Assembly (NCBI GenBank): GCA_947623455.1
Contig: OX392529.1
Location: 62,681,686 to 62,745,685 of the forward strand
Direction: 5' to 3'
Source of the DNA: Mimachlamys varia
Taxonomy: Eukaryota; Mollusca; Bivalvia; Pectinida; Pectinidae
Length of the DNA: 64,000 bases
The notes beneath the pieces were generated by a model that saw only the letters and a list, made by a program, of their open reading frames with translations, ran no database searches and had not been told where the DNA came from. Positions within the stretch are counted from its first letter, which is position 1. Each line of letters starts with the position of its first letter. Shown here in pieces: positions 26,119 through 37,247 of this stretch. The position numbers and the translations under genes are program-made.

Positions 26119-26277
26119 CAAGTTACTTGAGTTTCTGTCAATAAATAATAACTATATATAAGGAGCCGCCCATTACGCAGAATGTATATTCTACAATGGG
26201 CGATTGAGGCCTTATATATATATAATTTTTTTTTTCTGACAGAAACTCAAGCAACTGTGATCCAACTACATATCTGT
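26119..26277. mobile_element. Hairpin MITE, about 160 bp
   Basis: The left arm (agttacttgagtttctgtc, then atatataagg and cgccca) pairs with the right arm (tgggcgattgaggcctta, tatatata, then gacagaaactcaagcaact). The centre is short, so nearly the whole element is one stem. No ORF. Confidence 0.7.
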
Positions 26278-27525
26278 GATACCCGGACCCGAGAACAGGG
26301 ATGGTAACCTGGACACTCCCGATAAAAATGGAAATGCTTTAGTCAGTTTGTGTTCCTTGTGTTATTTATAACAGTATACATGTACGGGTAGCAATTCATA
26401 CGAAACTAGTTCTCTTACTTCACACTCTATGATGAAATTCCAATATATTCCACAATACCTGAAAAAAACAACCTTAAAAATGACTGTATCTGTATGTAAA
26501 TCGCCGATTTGTCTGAGCAAAACAAAAATTCCTTAAAAACGACTGTTTCTGTCTGTATGTTACTCGCCCATTTGTCTGAGAAAAAAAACCCCAGAAAAAC
26601 TTTGAAAATGACTATTACAGTGTATATGTTACCATTTCGCCGTAATTGAAGTGAATTCAATATTTTACACCATTAATTTATCTTTTAAGTGTAAACAATG
26701 AGAAGGAAATAGATAAAACTGGTAAATTTAGACTATTGACATTCGAGAAAAATATTAATAATTGAAGCATGTATACAATATATATGTTCCTTATGAATGA
26801 TCTACTTTCAATATTTTCTAAATAAAAATAACAAATGAAAAGCATTGGTCTACCTTACACCATTCGTAACTAACACAACATTCGCTTGATATAATAACGA
26901 ATTCGATTAAATTGTGAATACTGTATCCAAGGAAAGCAAATTTGGTACCTTTAGTTTTGTATTTTTCTGCAAAAAGATATTTTTTGTTGTCGAACTGAAT
27001 TAAAAGGCGATTGGTACATGTATCTACATACTGAACTACGGTAGGACTTGTGGAGTTCGATTAGGTATAAAATGTATCCACAAATCGCGTAACTGAATAA
27101 AACGCTGCACTCGTACAGCACAAAACAATTAAGACCTACTTACTCTAGGTCAGCCCGGGACGGCGTGTCGCTCACAATCATCCACCCGGCTAAATCCAAC
27201 GTGTTATATCACTTAAAATCTCAAGGAAATGAACCGAAAGGGAGTTATCCAAAGAGAACGTGTAGGAACCGAGCGGGTATACCGCTCTCCGGCCCTCCTA
27301 ACGACCTGATAAGCTAGGTGATAAGACATGGGGTTATTGGCGAAACTTATCTCACAGCCCGGAGTTAATGAAACTCCGCATAATAGGCAAGCATCGCGCT
27401 GTAGCCAGTCCGCACACACCCTCGGCTATCTATCGGCATACTTTAGAATAATAGACTTTATCTCACCCCTCTGTGATGTATGCAGGCGAGTCCTACCCTA
27501 GGATACGCTTGTGAAATCTTATACC
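26278..27525. other. Unannotated; locally GC-richer at 27140-27430
   Basis: The 27140-27430 interval is richer in GC and CpG than its surroundings and could be a promoter or exon of an unrecognised gene. Neither strand gives a recognisable protein. Confidence 0.3.
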
Positions 27526-27752
27526 GAGGGTTGGGATTTCGTAACTTTCCTCTTATCTCGAGAGTTGGGATTTCGTTATTATCCTTTTATCCCAAGAGTT
27601 GGGATTTCGTTATTATCTTCTTATCCCGAGAGTTGAAATTTCGTAACTATTTTCTTATCCCGAGAGTTGGGATTCCGTTTCTGCCATCTTATCCCGAGGG
27701 TTTGGATTTCGTTCCTGTCATCAGCATCCCGAAAGTTTGGATTTATTTCTTG
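27526..27752. repeat. 34-bp tandem repeat (about 7 copies)
   Basis: Units contain ttgggatttcgtt and cttatcccgagag, diverging to the right. A single open frame across it is a repeat artefact. Confidence 0.9.
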
Positions 27753-27789
27753 TAAATAGTTGTGGGTTAGTTAATGGCATACCCTGGAG

Positions 27790-30246
27790 CAAGGTTGTCC
27801 CACTCGAGGTCAGGTTGTCCCACTCGAGGTCAGGTTGTCCCACTCGAGGTCAGGTTGTCCCAATCGAGGTGAGGTTGTCCCACTCGAGGTAAGGTTGTCC
27901 CACTCGGCTAAAGTTGTCCCACTCGAGGTAAGGTTCTCCCACTCGAGGTAAGATTGTCCCACCCGAGGTAATGTTCTCCCAATCGAGGTAAGGTTATCCC
28001 ACTCGAGGTAAGGTTATCCCACTCGAGGTAAGGTTCTCCCACTCGAGGTAAGGTTATACCACTCGAGGTAAGGTTATCCCACTCGAGGTAAGGTTATCCC
28101 ACTCGAGGTAAGGTTCTCCTTCTCGAGGTAAGGTTGTTCCACTCGAGGTAAGGTTCTCCTACTCGAGGTAAGGTTATCCCACTCGAGGTAACGGTTCTCT
28201 CACTCGAGGTAAGGTTATCCCACTCGAGGTAAGGTTCTCCTTCTCGAGGTAAGGTTGTTCCACTCGAGGTAAGGTTATCCCACTCGAGGTAAGGTTGTCC
28301 CACTCGAGGTAACGGTTCTCCCACTCGAGGTAAGGTTATCCCACTCGAGGTAACGGTTCTCCCACTCGAGGTAAGGTTATCCCACTCGAGGTAAGGTTCT
28401 CCTTCTCGAGGTAAGGTTGTTCCACTCGAGGTAAGGTTATCCCACTCGAGGTAAGGTTGTCCCACTCGAGGTAAAGTTGTCCCACTCGAGGTAAGGTTCT
28501 CCCACTCGAGGTAAGATTGTCCTACCCGAGGTAATGTTCTCCCACTCGAGGTAAGGTTGTCCCACTCGAGGTAAGGTTGTCCCACTCGAGGTGAGGTTGT
28601 CCCACTCGAGGTAAGGTTATCCCACTCGAGGTAAGGTTCTCCCACTCGAGGTAAGGTTATCCCACTCGAGGTAAGGTTGTTCCACTCGAGGTAAGGTTCT
28701 CCTACTCGAGGTAAGGTTATCCCACTCGAGGTAACGGTTCTCTCACTCGAGGTAAGGTTGTCCCACTCGAGGTAAAGTTGTCCCACTCGAGGTAAGGTTC
28801 TCCCACTCGAGGTAAGATTGTCCCACCCGAGGTAATGTTCTCCCACTCGAGGTAAGGTTGTCCCACTCGAGGTAAGGTTATCTCACTCGAGGTAAGGTTA
28901 TCCTACTCGAGGTAAGGTTATCTCACTCGAGGTAAGGTTCTCCCACTCGAGGTAAGGTTGTTCCACTCGAGGTAAGGTTCTCCTACTCGAGGTAAGGTTA
29001 TCCCACTCGAGGTAAGGTTCTCCCACTCGAGGTAAGGTTGTTCCACTCGAGGTAAGGTTATCCCACTCGAGGTAAGGTTATCCCACTCGAGGTAAGGTTG
29101 TTCCACTCGAGGTAAGGTTATCCCACTCGAGGTAAGGTTATCCCACTCGAGGTAAGGTTATCCCACTCGAGGTAAGGTTCTCCTTCTCGAGGTAAGGTTG
29201 TTCCACTCGAGGTAAGGTTCTCCTACTCGAGGTAAGGTTATCCCACTCGAGGTAACGGTTCTCTCACTCGAGGTAAGGTTATCCCACTCGAGGTAAGGTT
29301 CTCCTTCTCGAGGTCAGGTTGTTCCACTCGAGGTAAGGTTGTCCCACTCGAGGTAAGGTTGTCCCACTCGAGGTAACGGTTCTCCCACTCGAGGTAAGGT
29401 TATCTCACTCGAGGTAAGGTTCTCCCACTCGAGGTAACGGTTCTCCCACTCGAGGTAAGGTTATCTCACTCGAGGTAAGGTTGTCCCACTCGAGGTAAGG
29501 TTCTCCCACTCGAGGTAAAGTTGTCCCACTCGAGGTAAGGTTATCCTACTCGAGGTAAGGTTATCCCACTCGAGGTAAGGTTATCCCACTCGAGGTAAGG
29601 TTATCTCACTCGAGGTAAGGTTCTCCCACTCGAGGTAAAGTTGTCCCACTCGAGGTAACGGTTCTCCCACTCGAGGTAAGGTTATCCCACTCGAGGTAAG
29701 GTTCTCCCACTCGAGGTAAGGTTCTCCCACTCGAGGTAAGGTTGTTCCACTCGAGGTAAGGTTATCCCACTCGAGGTAAGGTTATCCCACTCGAGGTAAG
29801 GTTATCCCACTCGAGGTAAGGTTGTCCCACTCGAGGTAAGGTTATCCCACTCGAGGTAAGGTTCTCCCACTCGAGGTAAGGTTGTCCCACTCGAGGTAAG
29901 GTTATCCCACTCGAGGTAAGGTTGTCCTACTCGAGGTAAGGTTATCCCACTCGAGGTAAGGTTCTCCCACTCGAGGTAACGGTTCTCCAACTCGAGGTAA
30001 CGGTTCTCCCACTCGAGGTAAGGTTCTCCCACTCGAGGTAAGGTTGTCCCACTCGAGGTAAGGTTATCCCACTCGAGGTAAGGTTATCCCACTCGAGGTA
30101 AGGTTCTCCCACTCGAGGTAAGGTTATCCCACTCGAGGTAAGGTTATCCTACTCGAGGTAAGGTTATCTCACTCGAGGTAAGGTTGTCCCACTCGAGGTA
30201 AGGTTATCCCACTCGAGGAAAGGTTCTCCCACTCGAGGTAAGGTTC
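27790..30246. repeat. 20-bp minisatellite array (about 122 copies)
   Basis: Each unit is ctcgaggtaaggttgtccca or a close variant (gttatccca, gttctccca, gttgttcca); some units are 21 bp with gtaacggtt. The unit carries CTCGAG and a GAG/GTAAGG string that resembles a vertebrate-type 5' splice site. Recurrent runs of the same variant order show multi-unit duplications. The 250-codon minus-strand frame (28094-28846) spans three 20-bp units per coding period and is an artefact. Confidence 0.97.
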
Positions 30247-30549
30247 TGTTTTGATCTTTTCCAAATAATTTGTTTCCTGAATTATGCCCTCGTCTCTGAT
30301 ATCAAATTATCTGTGGAAAAAACCCAATCTAACAAGTTTTATCACTTGTATATCTGATCAGACGTTCTTAGCCAGGGGGAGAAAATCTAATGAGTCGCGG
30401 CGAGTGCGACTGGTCCAATACTATGTCTAAAGGGGCATAACTCGAATAATTTATTGCTCTAAAACTTAAGCAGAAAAAATCAGATAAAAAGCCTTAATTT
30501 CAATTGAAAATGGAAACATTTTTCGGTTTTTATAAATCGCTAGATAAGC
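30247..30549. other. Unannotated stretch
   Basis: No gene or repeat was recognised between the 20-bp array and the retroelement-like repeat. Confidence 0.4.
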
Positions 30550-32163
30550 CGATCTCTGGATCTTCATCGACGACACCCGCCATGTAAATCTTTTTCACGT
30601 CCAAGTAAACATCGAGTTCTCAAAATGAGAACCGAATATCATTGCCAATCACAACAAGTAAACACACTAACGAGCATACTCAAAAAGTTCATCTTCAGGT
30701 CATTTAAAGGCCCAATATACGTAACTTCAGGACATTTTTCGGGATTCTGAAAAATTATGAAAGAAAATCCAGTTGATAACAATGCAAAAATAAGTCTAAA
30801 ACGAAGTTAACCTGAGCGGTAACTAACAAGAAACTCTTTGCAGAAAAATCCAAAGAATTGAAAATTATTCAGGTGGGGCCCACTTCAACAACAAACCGCT
30901 GGTAGAAGACAGTTCAAAATGGACGCGTGTTTACAAATACCGAGTTTCAACTGCTGCTGTACCGGTAATCGTGTAAGAGTTCATCTTAAATATTGCTGAT
31001 ATCAGTAAATCTTAACTAAATCTATAAATATAGTAAGTTAATAGGCTTGATTTTCGCTTCAAGTTTTGTCAAAAGTTACGTATATTGGGCCTTTAAAGAA
31101 AAATCCAAAGAACTGAAAATAATTCAGGTGTGGCACAATTCAACAACAAGCCGAAGTTAGAAGACGGTTCAAAATGGACGCGTGTTTACAAATACCGTGT
31201 TTCAACTGCTGCTGTATCGGTAACCGCGTAAGAATTCATCTTGCTTATTGCTGATATCAGCTAATCTTAACTAAATCTATAAACATTATAAGTTATAAGG
31301 CTTAATTTTCGCTTCATGTTTTGCCGAAAGTTACGTATATTGGGCCTTTAAAGATACAGAATATTTCTCAATGAGACAAAGATGGCGACCATGCCAATAT
31401 TTCTGATCAACCTGCATGTCTCAAATCCTGTGGTTAGTTGACAGGCTATATATGGTCAATCAAGGAGGGCAGCCATTGAAGAAGAGGATACATACTCTGA
31501 CTCAGAGGTACAGCCTGTCAATAAAGCGTGGATCGTACGCGTGCCCTCGTAAACTAAGCCTAAACAGGGATTGGATAACCGTGTTAATCAGCTAGACAAC
31601 AATATACAGTGTAGGGGAACGCTCAGAGTTAAAACGTCTTCAATAGATAACAATGCACCGAAATCCTTGACATTCTTACATAAAAACGGGAATACCGAAG
31701 CGTTAACAAAACAATAATCCGAACTCAAAATCAATAAAACTAGGGACAAATACAAAAACAGGAAAGATCCACATGGAGACTCTTGTAAAAGTACGAATTC
31801 ATTGCGCATGTAAATACAATGGGCTGGAGAAGCAGGGATGATACTATGAAGAAATGGAAAGAAGACGTGCTCAGGGCTAAGCCTCTAATAGATGTTTTGG
31901 ATGTGTTTCGAAAGATCACTTCAATGCCGATTGTCCTAAGTTGAGAGATACTCATGCAGTACAAATGGTTGCAGATGACAGTGAAGACTTAAACACAGAA
32001 ATATTGGAAGAGGTTTTAAATTGGAACGAGTCGGTGACGGAGACCTACCCCCAACCAGGATGAATCCCAGAGGTCCCATACAAACCATTTCACGGGGCAT
32101 GGCAGAAGTTCTGGACCTTAACACACTAGAGGACGACAACTCGAATCACCATGTCCGTGATAC
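30550..32163 (+). pseudogene. Retroelement-derived repeat with CCHC knuckle, copy B, interrupted by MITEs
   Basis: Positions 30550-30700 and 31350-31430 match copy A (24351-24650) and are split by the MITE pair at 30704-31349. Positions 31690-31890 give a basic reading homologous to copy A, then 31893-32063 is open in another frame. That frame starts with C-F-G-C-V-S-K-D-H-F-N-A-D-C, a CX2CX4HX4C zinc knuckle typical of retroelement gag or related nucleic-acid-binding proteins. It ends at a TGA after 56 residues. The frame upstream of the knuckle contains stops, so the copy is dead. No protease or reverse transcriptase was seen nearby. Confidence 0.5.
30704..31349 (+). mobile_element. TTAA-flanked MITE, copy 2, with a partial second copy
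   Basis: The complete copy is 30704-31098, from TTAAAGGCCCAATATACG to cgtatattgggccTTTAA. A second copy lacking its left end follows directly (about 31099-31349) and ends with the same terminus. Both match the copy at 18681-19079 in reverse orientation. The flanks rejoin to match copy A of the surrounding repeat, so the MITE inserted into a pre-existing repeat. Confidence 0.8.
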
Positions 32164-32229
32164 TGAGATCGATACACGTCTTGACTAGACTGTGGACAAT
32201 ATTAAGTATAAATCAGAATTAAATATTAC

Positions 32230-32386
32230 ACCTCATTTTGACTGCGTATACGTCTCTGGTGTACGGTATACGTAGGATACCCGCAGTTGGCAACGAGCAT
32301 ATTCTATGGTGTGCGTTAGCGCTCCAAAGTGAATATGTTGGTTGCCAACTGCTGGCATACTACCGTATACGCAGTCGAAATGAGGT
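32230..32386. mobile_element. Hairpin MITE, about 157 bp
   Basis: The left end acctcattttgactgcgtat is the near-perfect complement of the right end atacgcagtcgaaatgaggt. The inner gcagttggcaac pairs with gttgccaactgc, and the remaining centre also pairs loosely. No ORF. Confidence 0.75.
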
Positions 32387-33179
32387 ACAATCCTTATATT
32401 CACATCATTATTAATTTTAAAGTGTTATACGAAGAAAAAAGATATTCGAAGCGGGTTGCTACGATGGTAACTACAATAGCTAATATAGTCCAACTGAATC
32501 TTCATCGATATATTGTAATTGGTTAGTTTAGAAAATACCCAGTAAATAACACTAGTTTCCTTCATAACAGCATTTGTAAAGTTGGTAGGAAATAATATTA
32601 CTAGCAATTCGAACGTATTCCTGTATTTATTACGGTCGTTATGTTCACACAGTGATCTACTTTTGACGCGGTCCAACGTCGGACGTCACAACTGCAGGGC
32701 GCCGCCGCATGGTTGCCTGCTTATCTGCTGTTGTTCAACTTATTTTTTTTTACTGTTCAGAGAAATAGAACTGGCTGGATGTGATCCTTTTACAGTGTCA
32801 GCTGTTTATTGAAAACTTGCAGCTTCCTGTTTTTATCTGTAGGGTGAAAACCCAGCTTGTCTCATCTACACAGAAATGTCAAGAGATGAAAATTGGCTCA
32901 TTGTGATAACAGAAAGGCTGATACTTGGATTTTTATCTTTGTCATGGAAAATATATAAATATAGTTTCTCTAAAATTCCCTAAAAATAGAGAATATTTTT
33001 TATATTAGAATGGTATGATGTCACTTCAGAGATATACAGTAAAACATCTTTATAATGAACACGCTAACAACAAACTCATGTATATAAGGAGCTTATTTCA
33101 TTGGTCTCGTGAGATTTGTTATGAACCTGTATTTTTTATTACATGTATCGGATTTGTGCCTTCATGTGTATAAAAAGAG
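32387..33179. other. Unannotated stretch
   Basis: Short overlapping open frames on both strands (32329-32812) have no recognisable features. No gene is called. Confidence 0.4.
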
Positions 33180-33656
33180 GCCCAATGTGCCTGCAATCAC
33201 TCACCTGGTATTAATCTCACATTTGTAACTTAAAGTGGTCTAAAACCTATGACCAAGTCATTCTAAAGAACACATTAAATTAACATTTTTGTCCCCTGTG
33301 ACATTGAAGGCATGTCGAGGTAGTTTTTACTGAAACATATTGCTAGCTACCAGCCAATATCATGTCTCAAGGCTTTTAGAAAATTCAAAAGGTGTTGTTT
33401 AAAAGTTTTGAATACATTTGACCCCTGTGACCTTGAAAGTGGGTCAAAATGATTTTTTTTTCGCAAACTTTGTTCGCCTTCTTCCAAGAAAGCTACAAGT
33501 CGAATATAATGTCTCTAGGCCTTTTGGCATTTTAGAAGAAGTTGTTTAAAAAAAAAGTTAACAGATGCTGGACGGATGAAGGATGGACGACGGATATACT
33601 GCACCATGACATAAGCTCACTTGGCCCTTCATGCCAGGTGAACTAAAAACTTACCA
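33180..33656 (+). repeat. Dispersed repeat, copy B, with inverted ends
   Basis: It starts near gcccaatgtgcctgcaatca, ctcacctgg and ends with ataagctcacttggccctt, gccaggtgaac. The ends are partly inverted (TCACCTGG / CCAGGTGA). The interior matches 17640-17960. I recall closely similar sequence (the ataagctcacttggccctt end) as a highly repeated element in bivalves. Confidence 0.6.
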
Positions 33657-35733
33657 GATAATCTAGTAAGCTTGTGTCAAATAAACAAAACGTGGGGAAA
33701 GTTTATTTGATATTTATTTCACTTATACATTTATACAAATCTAATTACATGTAGTATATTGACTGTAATAAATCGTTTTATAGTTAAAAGTATGAAGATC
33801 CCCTAGCCAACAATGCTCTGAGGTCTAGAAACCATTTTTTTTTGTAGTTGACAGCTTCCAATTGTTCCTGAAAATTTCAAAACACTGTTAAAAGATCTTT
33901 AGTATATTTTTCAAAAAAACAAACCCCACTTGTTAATTTCTACAGTTAAAGATGAAATTGAAGGACCAGAATGTGGATGTTAAAGTTATTATTTATTCAA
34001 GATTCTGTTTTACAAGATTCAGATGAACTTGTATGGTCAGTTATATAGAAGTTAGATAATGGACATCTTTATTGTCTAATAATAGTGACATTAATCTTAG
34101 TTGAACCACAGTCAAAATGAGTGAGGGTCTTGGGTCTTCTTGTAAGACCAACCACATAGCCTCCGGCCAATAGCTTGGAAGAGATCACAAACTGTACATG
34201 AAGGCGATTCAATTAGATGAAAAGAGAAATTAAACTGACGAGAAAGGGAAATCTAATTAGTGTGGTGTGAGGAAAACCATCCGGACTCTATTAAATACTA
34301 GAATACAACAACCAAGAAAAAACATTACAAACATCTCTTAAACACTGGCATATACTCAACAAAAACAAACTGTATATGCAATTATCTAAACTGTTTAAAA
34401 ATAAATAACTATTTTGCCTTTTTTTTCAACTCAAGCATTCTGCATGTTTCTAAAATCATCCATATGAAATCTGTAATATTATAAGAATGTGTACAATACC
34501 TGATAGATTGTAGGCTACCGCATACAACTTTGAATTCCCTCAGCGTTATTTTCGTATTTTCAACAAGAAAATTGATACAGTATAGATTTCGTACAAAACA
34601 TGCATATGATGGCTGTTTTTTTTATAAACTGATCATCATATTCATCTGTCTTTGTCAAAATAAACACATGTACATATAAAGGGTTTTCAGGCATTCACTT
34701 TGCTGGACAGTGATACTCTACAGTGACGTAGCAATCATATGCTAAAGCATACACTCTAATTCCACCAACATATTATTCTCCGTCTTTTATCGGTTTTAAT
34801 ATACCATTATGTAATCTAAATCACTAATAACATGTAGTAGTATAACTAAAGGCATTTACAAACTGATGGACAATCGTTGTTTTTTTTATCAATTTCAAAT
34901 TCAGCGAAAGAAGGTGGAATCGCTCTCGCATGCTACTTGGTGTAGTTTAATAATGCATGAAAGCTCATGTTTGATCCCTTAAAACCTGTGATACCTTGAG
35001 GGGGGACATTTCGCCCCAGTACCCCCACAAGGTTGGTTCGACCCCATCCCCCATCTATAGCATACACTTCCATAATATATTTGCTTCGAAACAACTGTAC
35101 TGTGATACATGTACATTCATTTTGCCGTGCCTTTAATATCATTAAGTCGATAATTCTGCCCCGTTCTATTACAACACTGTTATCATAATTGTTGTTTTTG
35201 TTTTTTTAAGTTTGAATTGTTTTCCTGTTTTTCTTAACAGTAAACATTACCCAGATTTATAATTATTGTAATTAACATTTTAACTGTCACTCGTAATTGT
35301 GTAATCAATAAAGTTATCTATGACTACTGGACCTTGTATCACAGTATTATACTTCAATTGTATATTGTTAATGAACTGGAAATTTTCACTGAAGTGTGGA
35401 TTTTGTGGTAGATTGCTACCGCGAAAAGCGCAAAAATAACACTGCAGCAAAATTAACCCAGTAATACAGTATAAATTTCTTCTTCTGATGTTTCAGAGAA
35501 ACCTGTCAAAACAGAACGTTTTGTAATTAAAGTCACTGCAACACAACTGGAGTAAAAACATTCAAATCATACATTGGATGATTATCGTGATAGTATACTG
35601 TCTGACATCTGAGGTTAAGCGAAACTTCTCTGGTAGAACTGGAGTAAAAATTCAATATGTAAAATGTTAATTAAAGTTGGACGACAAACGGAGATAGGTC
35701 ACAATAAATAAATGTATAAATGGAAAATAGACC
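33657..35733. other. Unannotated AT-rich stretch
   Basis: No coding exon or repeat was recognised over about 2 kb. It may be intergenic or lie downstream of the minus-strand adaptor gene. Confidence 0.4.
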
Positions 35734-35744
35734 TTTAATATATA

Positions 35745-35956
35745 AGGGGCCACGGTGGTCCGATATTCTACCACTAGCCCTCCACCTCCTGGTTGCGAGT
35801 TCGAATCCCACTTGGGGCAGTTACCAGGTACTGACCGTAGGTTGGTGGTTTTTTCTCTTGTACTCTGGCTTTCCTCCACCTCCAAAACCTAGCACGTCCT
35901 TAAAAGACCCTGGCTGTTAATAGGACGTAAAACAAAATAAACAATACCAAACCAAA
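35745..35956 (+). mobile_element. tRNA-derived SINE with 11-bp target duplication
   Basis: The head has a pol III B-box-like sequence (gagttcgaatccc, 35797-35809) and a degenerate A-box region near its start. The body contains ggctttcctccacc and the tail contains ccctggctgttaataggacg followed by an A-rich aacaaaataaac end. I recall this tail from bivalve SINEs. The element is bracketed by identical tttaatatata copies at 35734-35744 and 35957-35967, which are a clear retrotransposition target-site duplication. Confidence 0.85.
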
Positions 35957-35967
35957 TTTAATATATA

Positions 35968-36575
35968 TTTCTTGGAAAAAAAAAATCACCGATTTGACTT
36001 GAATTTGAATTCCCTAACAACAGTACACTGTGATGATTCCAATGTGTATGAAGTTGGATTTCCTGGACATTACGTAGCTAGAGGCCAGGGTGTACGCAGT
36101 ACAAAATTCATTTGTTACTGATGATGAAAGCAATATTTTGTTTCGGGAACTGATAAATAAATGGTTTACATAACAGTACAGTGTACGTATCTATTACCAT
36201 TGTTACATCAATGTTCAATAAAGCTTTCATTTAAAATTATCTGTTTTAAATCATTTCAAGTTAATTTATAATTCAGGATGAGGAGACAATGCACACCGAA
36301 ATTAAATAAGGCCTGTAACTCCAAAAATGTTCATTTGATACAAAACTGAATATTAAACTGGCTGAAGTTAAAAAACATAAGTAATACATGTCCCATAGTC
36401 GCTGAGCATTTATACCAATATAGGCGATGTTCTAGACCAGAAAATATTGACGAGTGATTAGACAATGTGAAACCATTATATGCCCCGTTATAATTAACTA
36501 TAACACCAACAAATACATTATACAACACAAAAATGATATTTTACGTCAATTATACATATTACTGACATCATCCAC
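35968..36575. other. Unannotated stretch
   Basis: No gene or repeat was recognised. Confidence 0.4.
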
Positions 36576-37123
36576 CTTTACATCTAATAGGAATTATTTA
36601 AGTTGTTTATCTTTATTTCTAATAGGAATTATTTGGGTTGTCTACCTTCAATTTCTAATAAGAATTATTTGGGTTGTCAACTGTATTTCTAATAGGAACT
36701 GTTTGGGTTGTCTACCTGTATTTCTAACAGGATTTTATTCAGTTGATTACCTTCATTTCTGATAGGAATTATTTGGGTTGTCTACCTGCATTTCTAATAG
36801 GAACTGTTTGGGTTGTCTACCTGTATTTCTAATAGGATTTTATTCAGTTGACTACCTTCATTTCTGATAAGGAATTATTTGGGTTGTCTACCTGTATTTC
36901 TAATAGGATTTTATTCAGTTGACTACCTTCATTTCTGATAAGGAATTATTTGGGTTGTCTACCTTTTATTTCTAATAAGAATTATTTGGATTGTCTACCT
37001 GCATTTCTAATAGGAATTATTTGGGTTGTTTACCTATATTTCTAATAGGAATTTTTTGGGTTTGAAACCTTCATTTCTAATAGGATTTTATTCAGTTGTC
37101 TACCTTTATTTGCAACAGGAATT
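36576..37123. repeat. Tandem repeat of about 35 bp (about 16 copies)
   Basis: Units contain tttctaataggaattatttg and ggttgtctacctg; several carry a ggattttattcagttg variant that recurs in a fixed order. It begins only 125 bp past the stop codon of the minus-strand adaptor gene, so it may lie in that gene's 3' UTR. Confidence 0.93.
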
Positions 37124-37247
37124 ATTTTGGCCACCAGTCAGGCTATTAATTTAAGTTGTGCCTAGTCCTTAAGACAAGATATCAAATTCAAAATCATAAT
37201 TTGATAAACCATACATTCACCATTCACATTACAATAAAAACCAACTC

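Noticed and set aside
28094..30032. Minus-strand frames in the 20-bp array
   Set aside because: A 20-bp unit reads as a 20-residue repeat over three units; 21-bp variants break it. There is no coding context.
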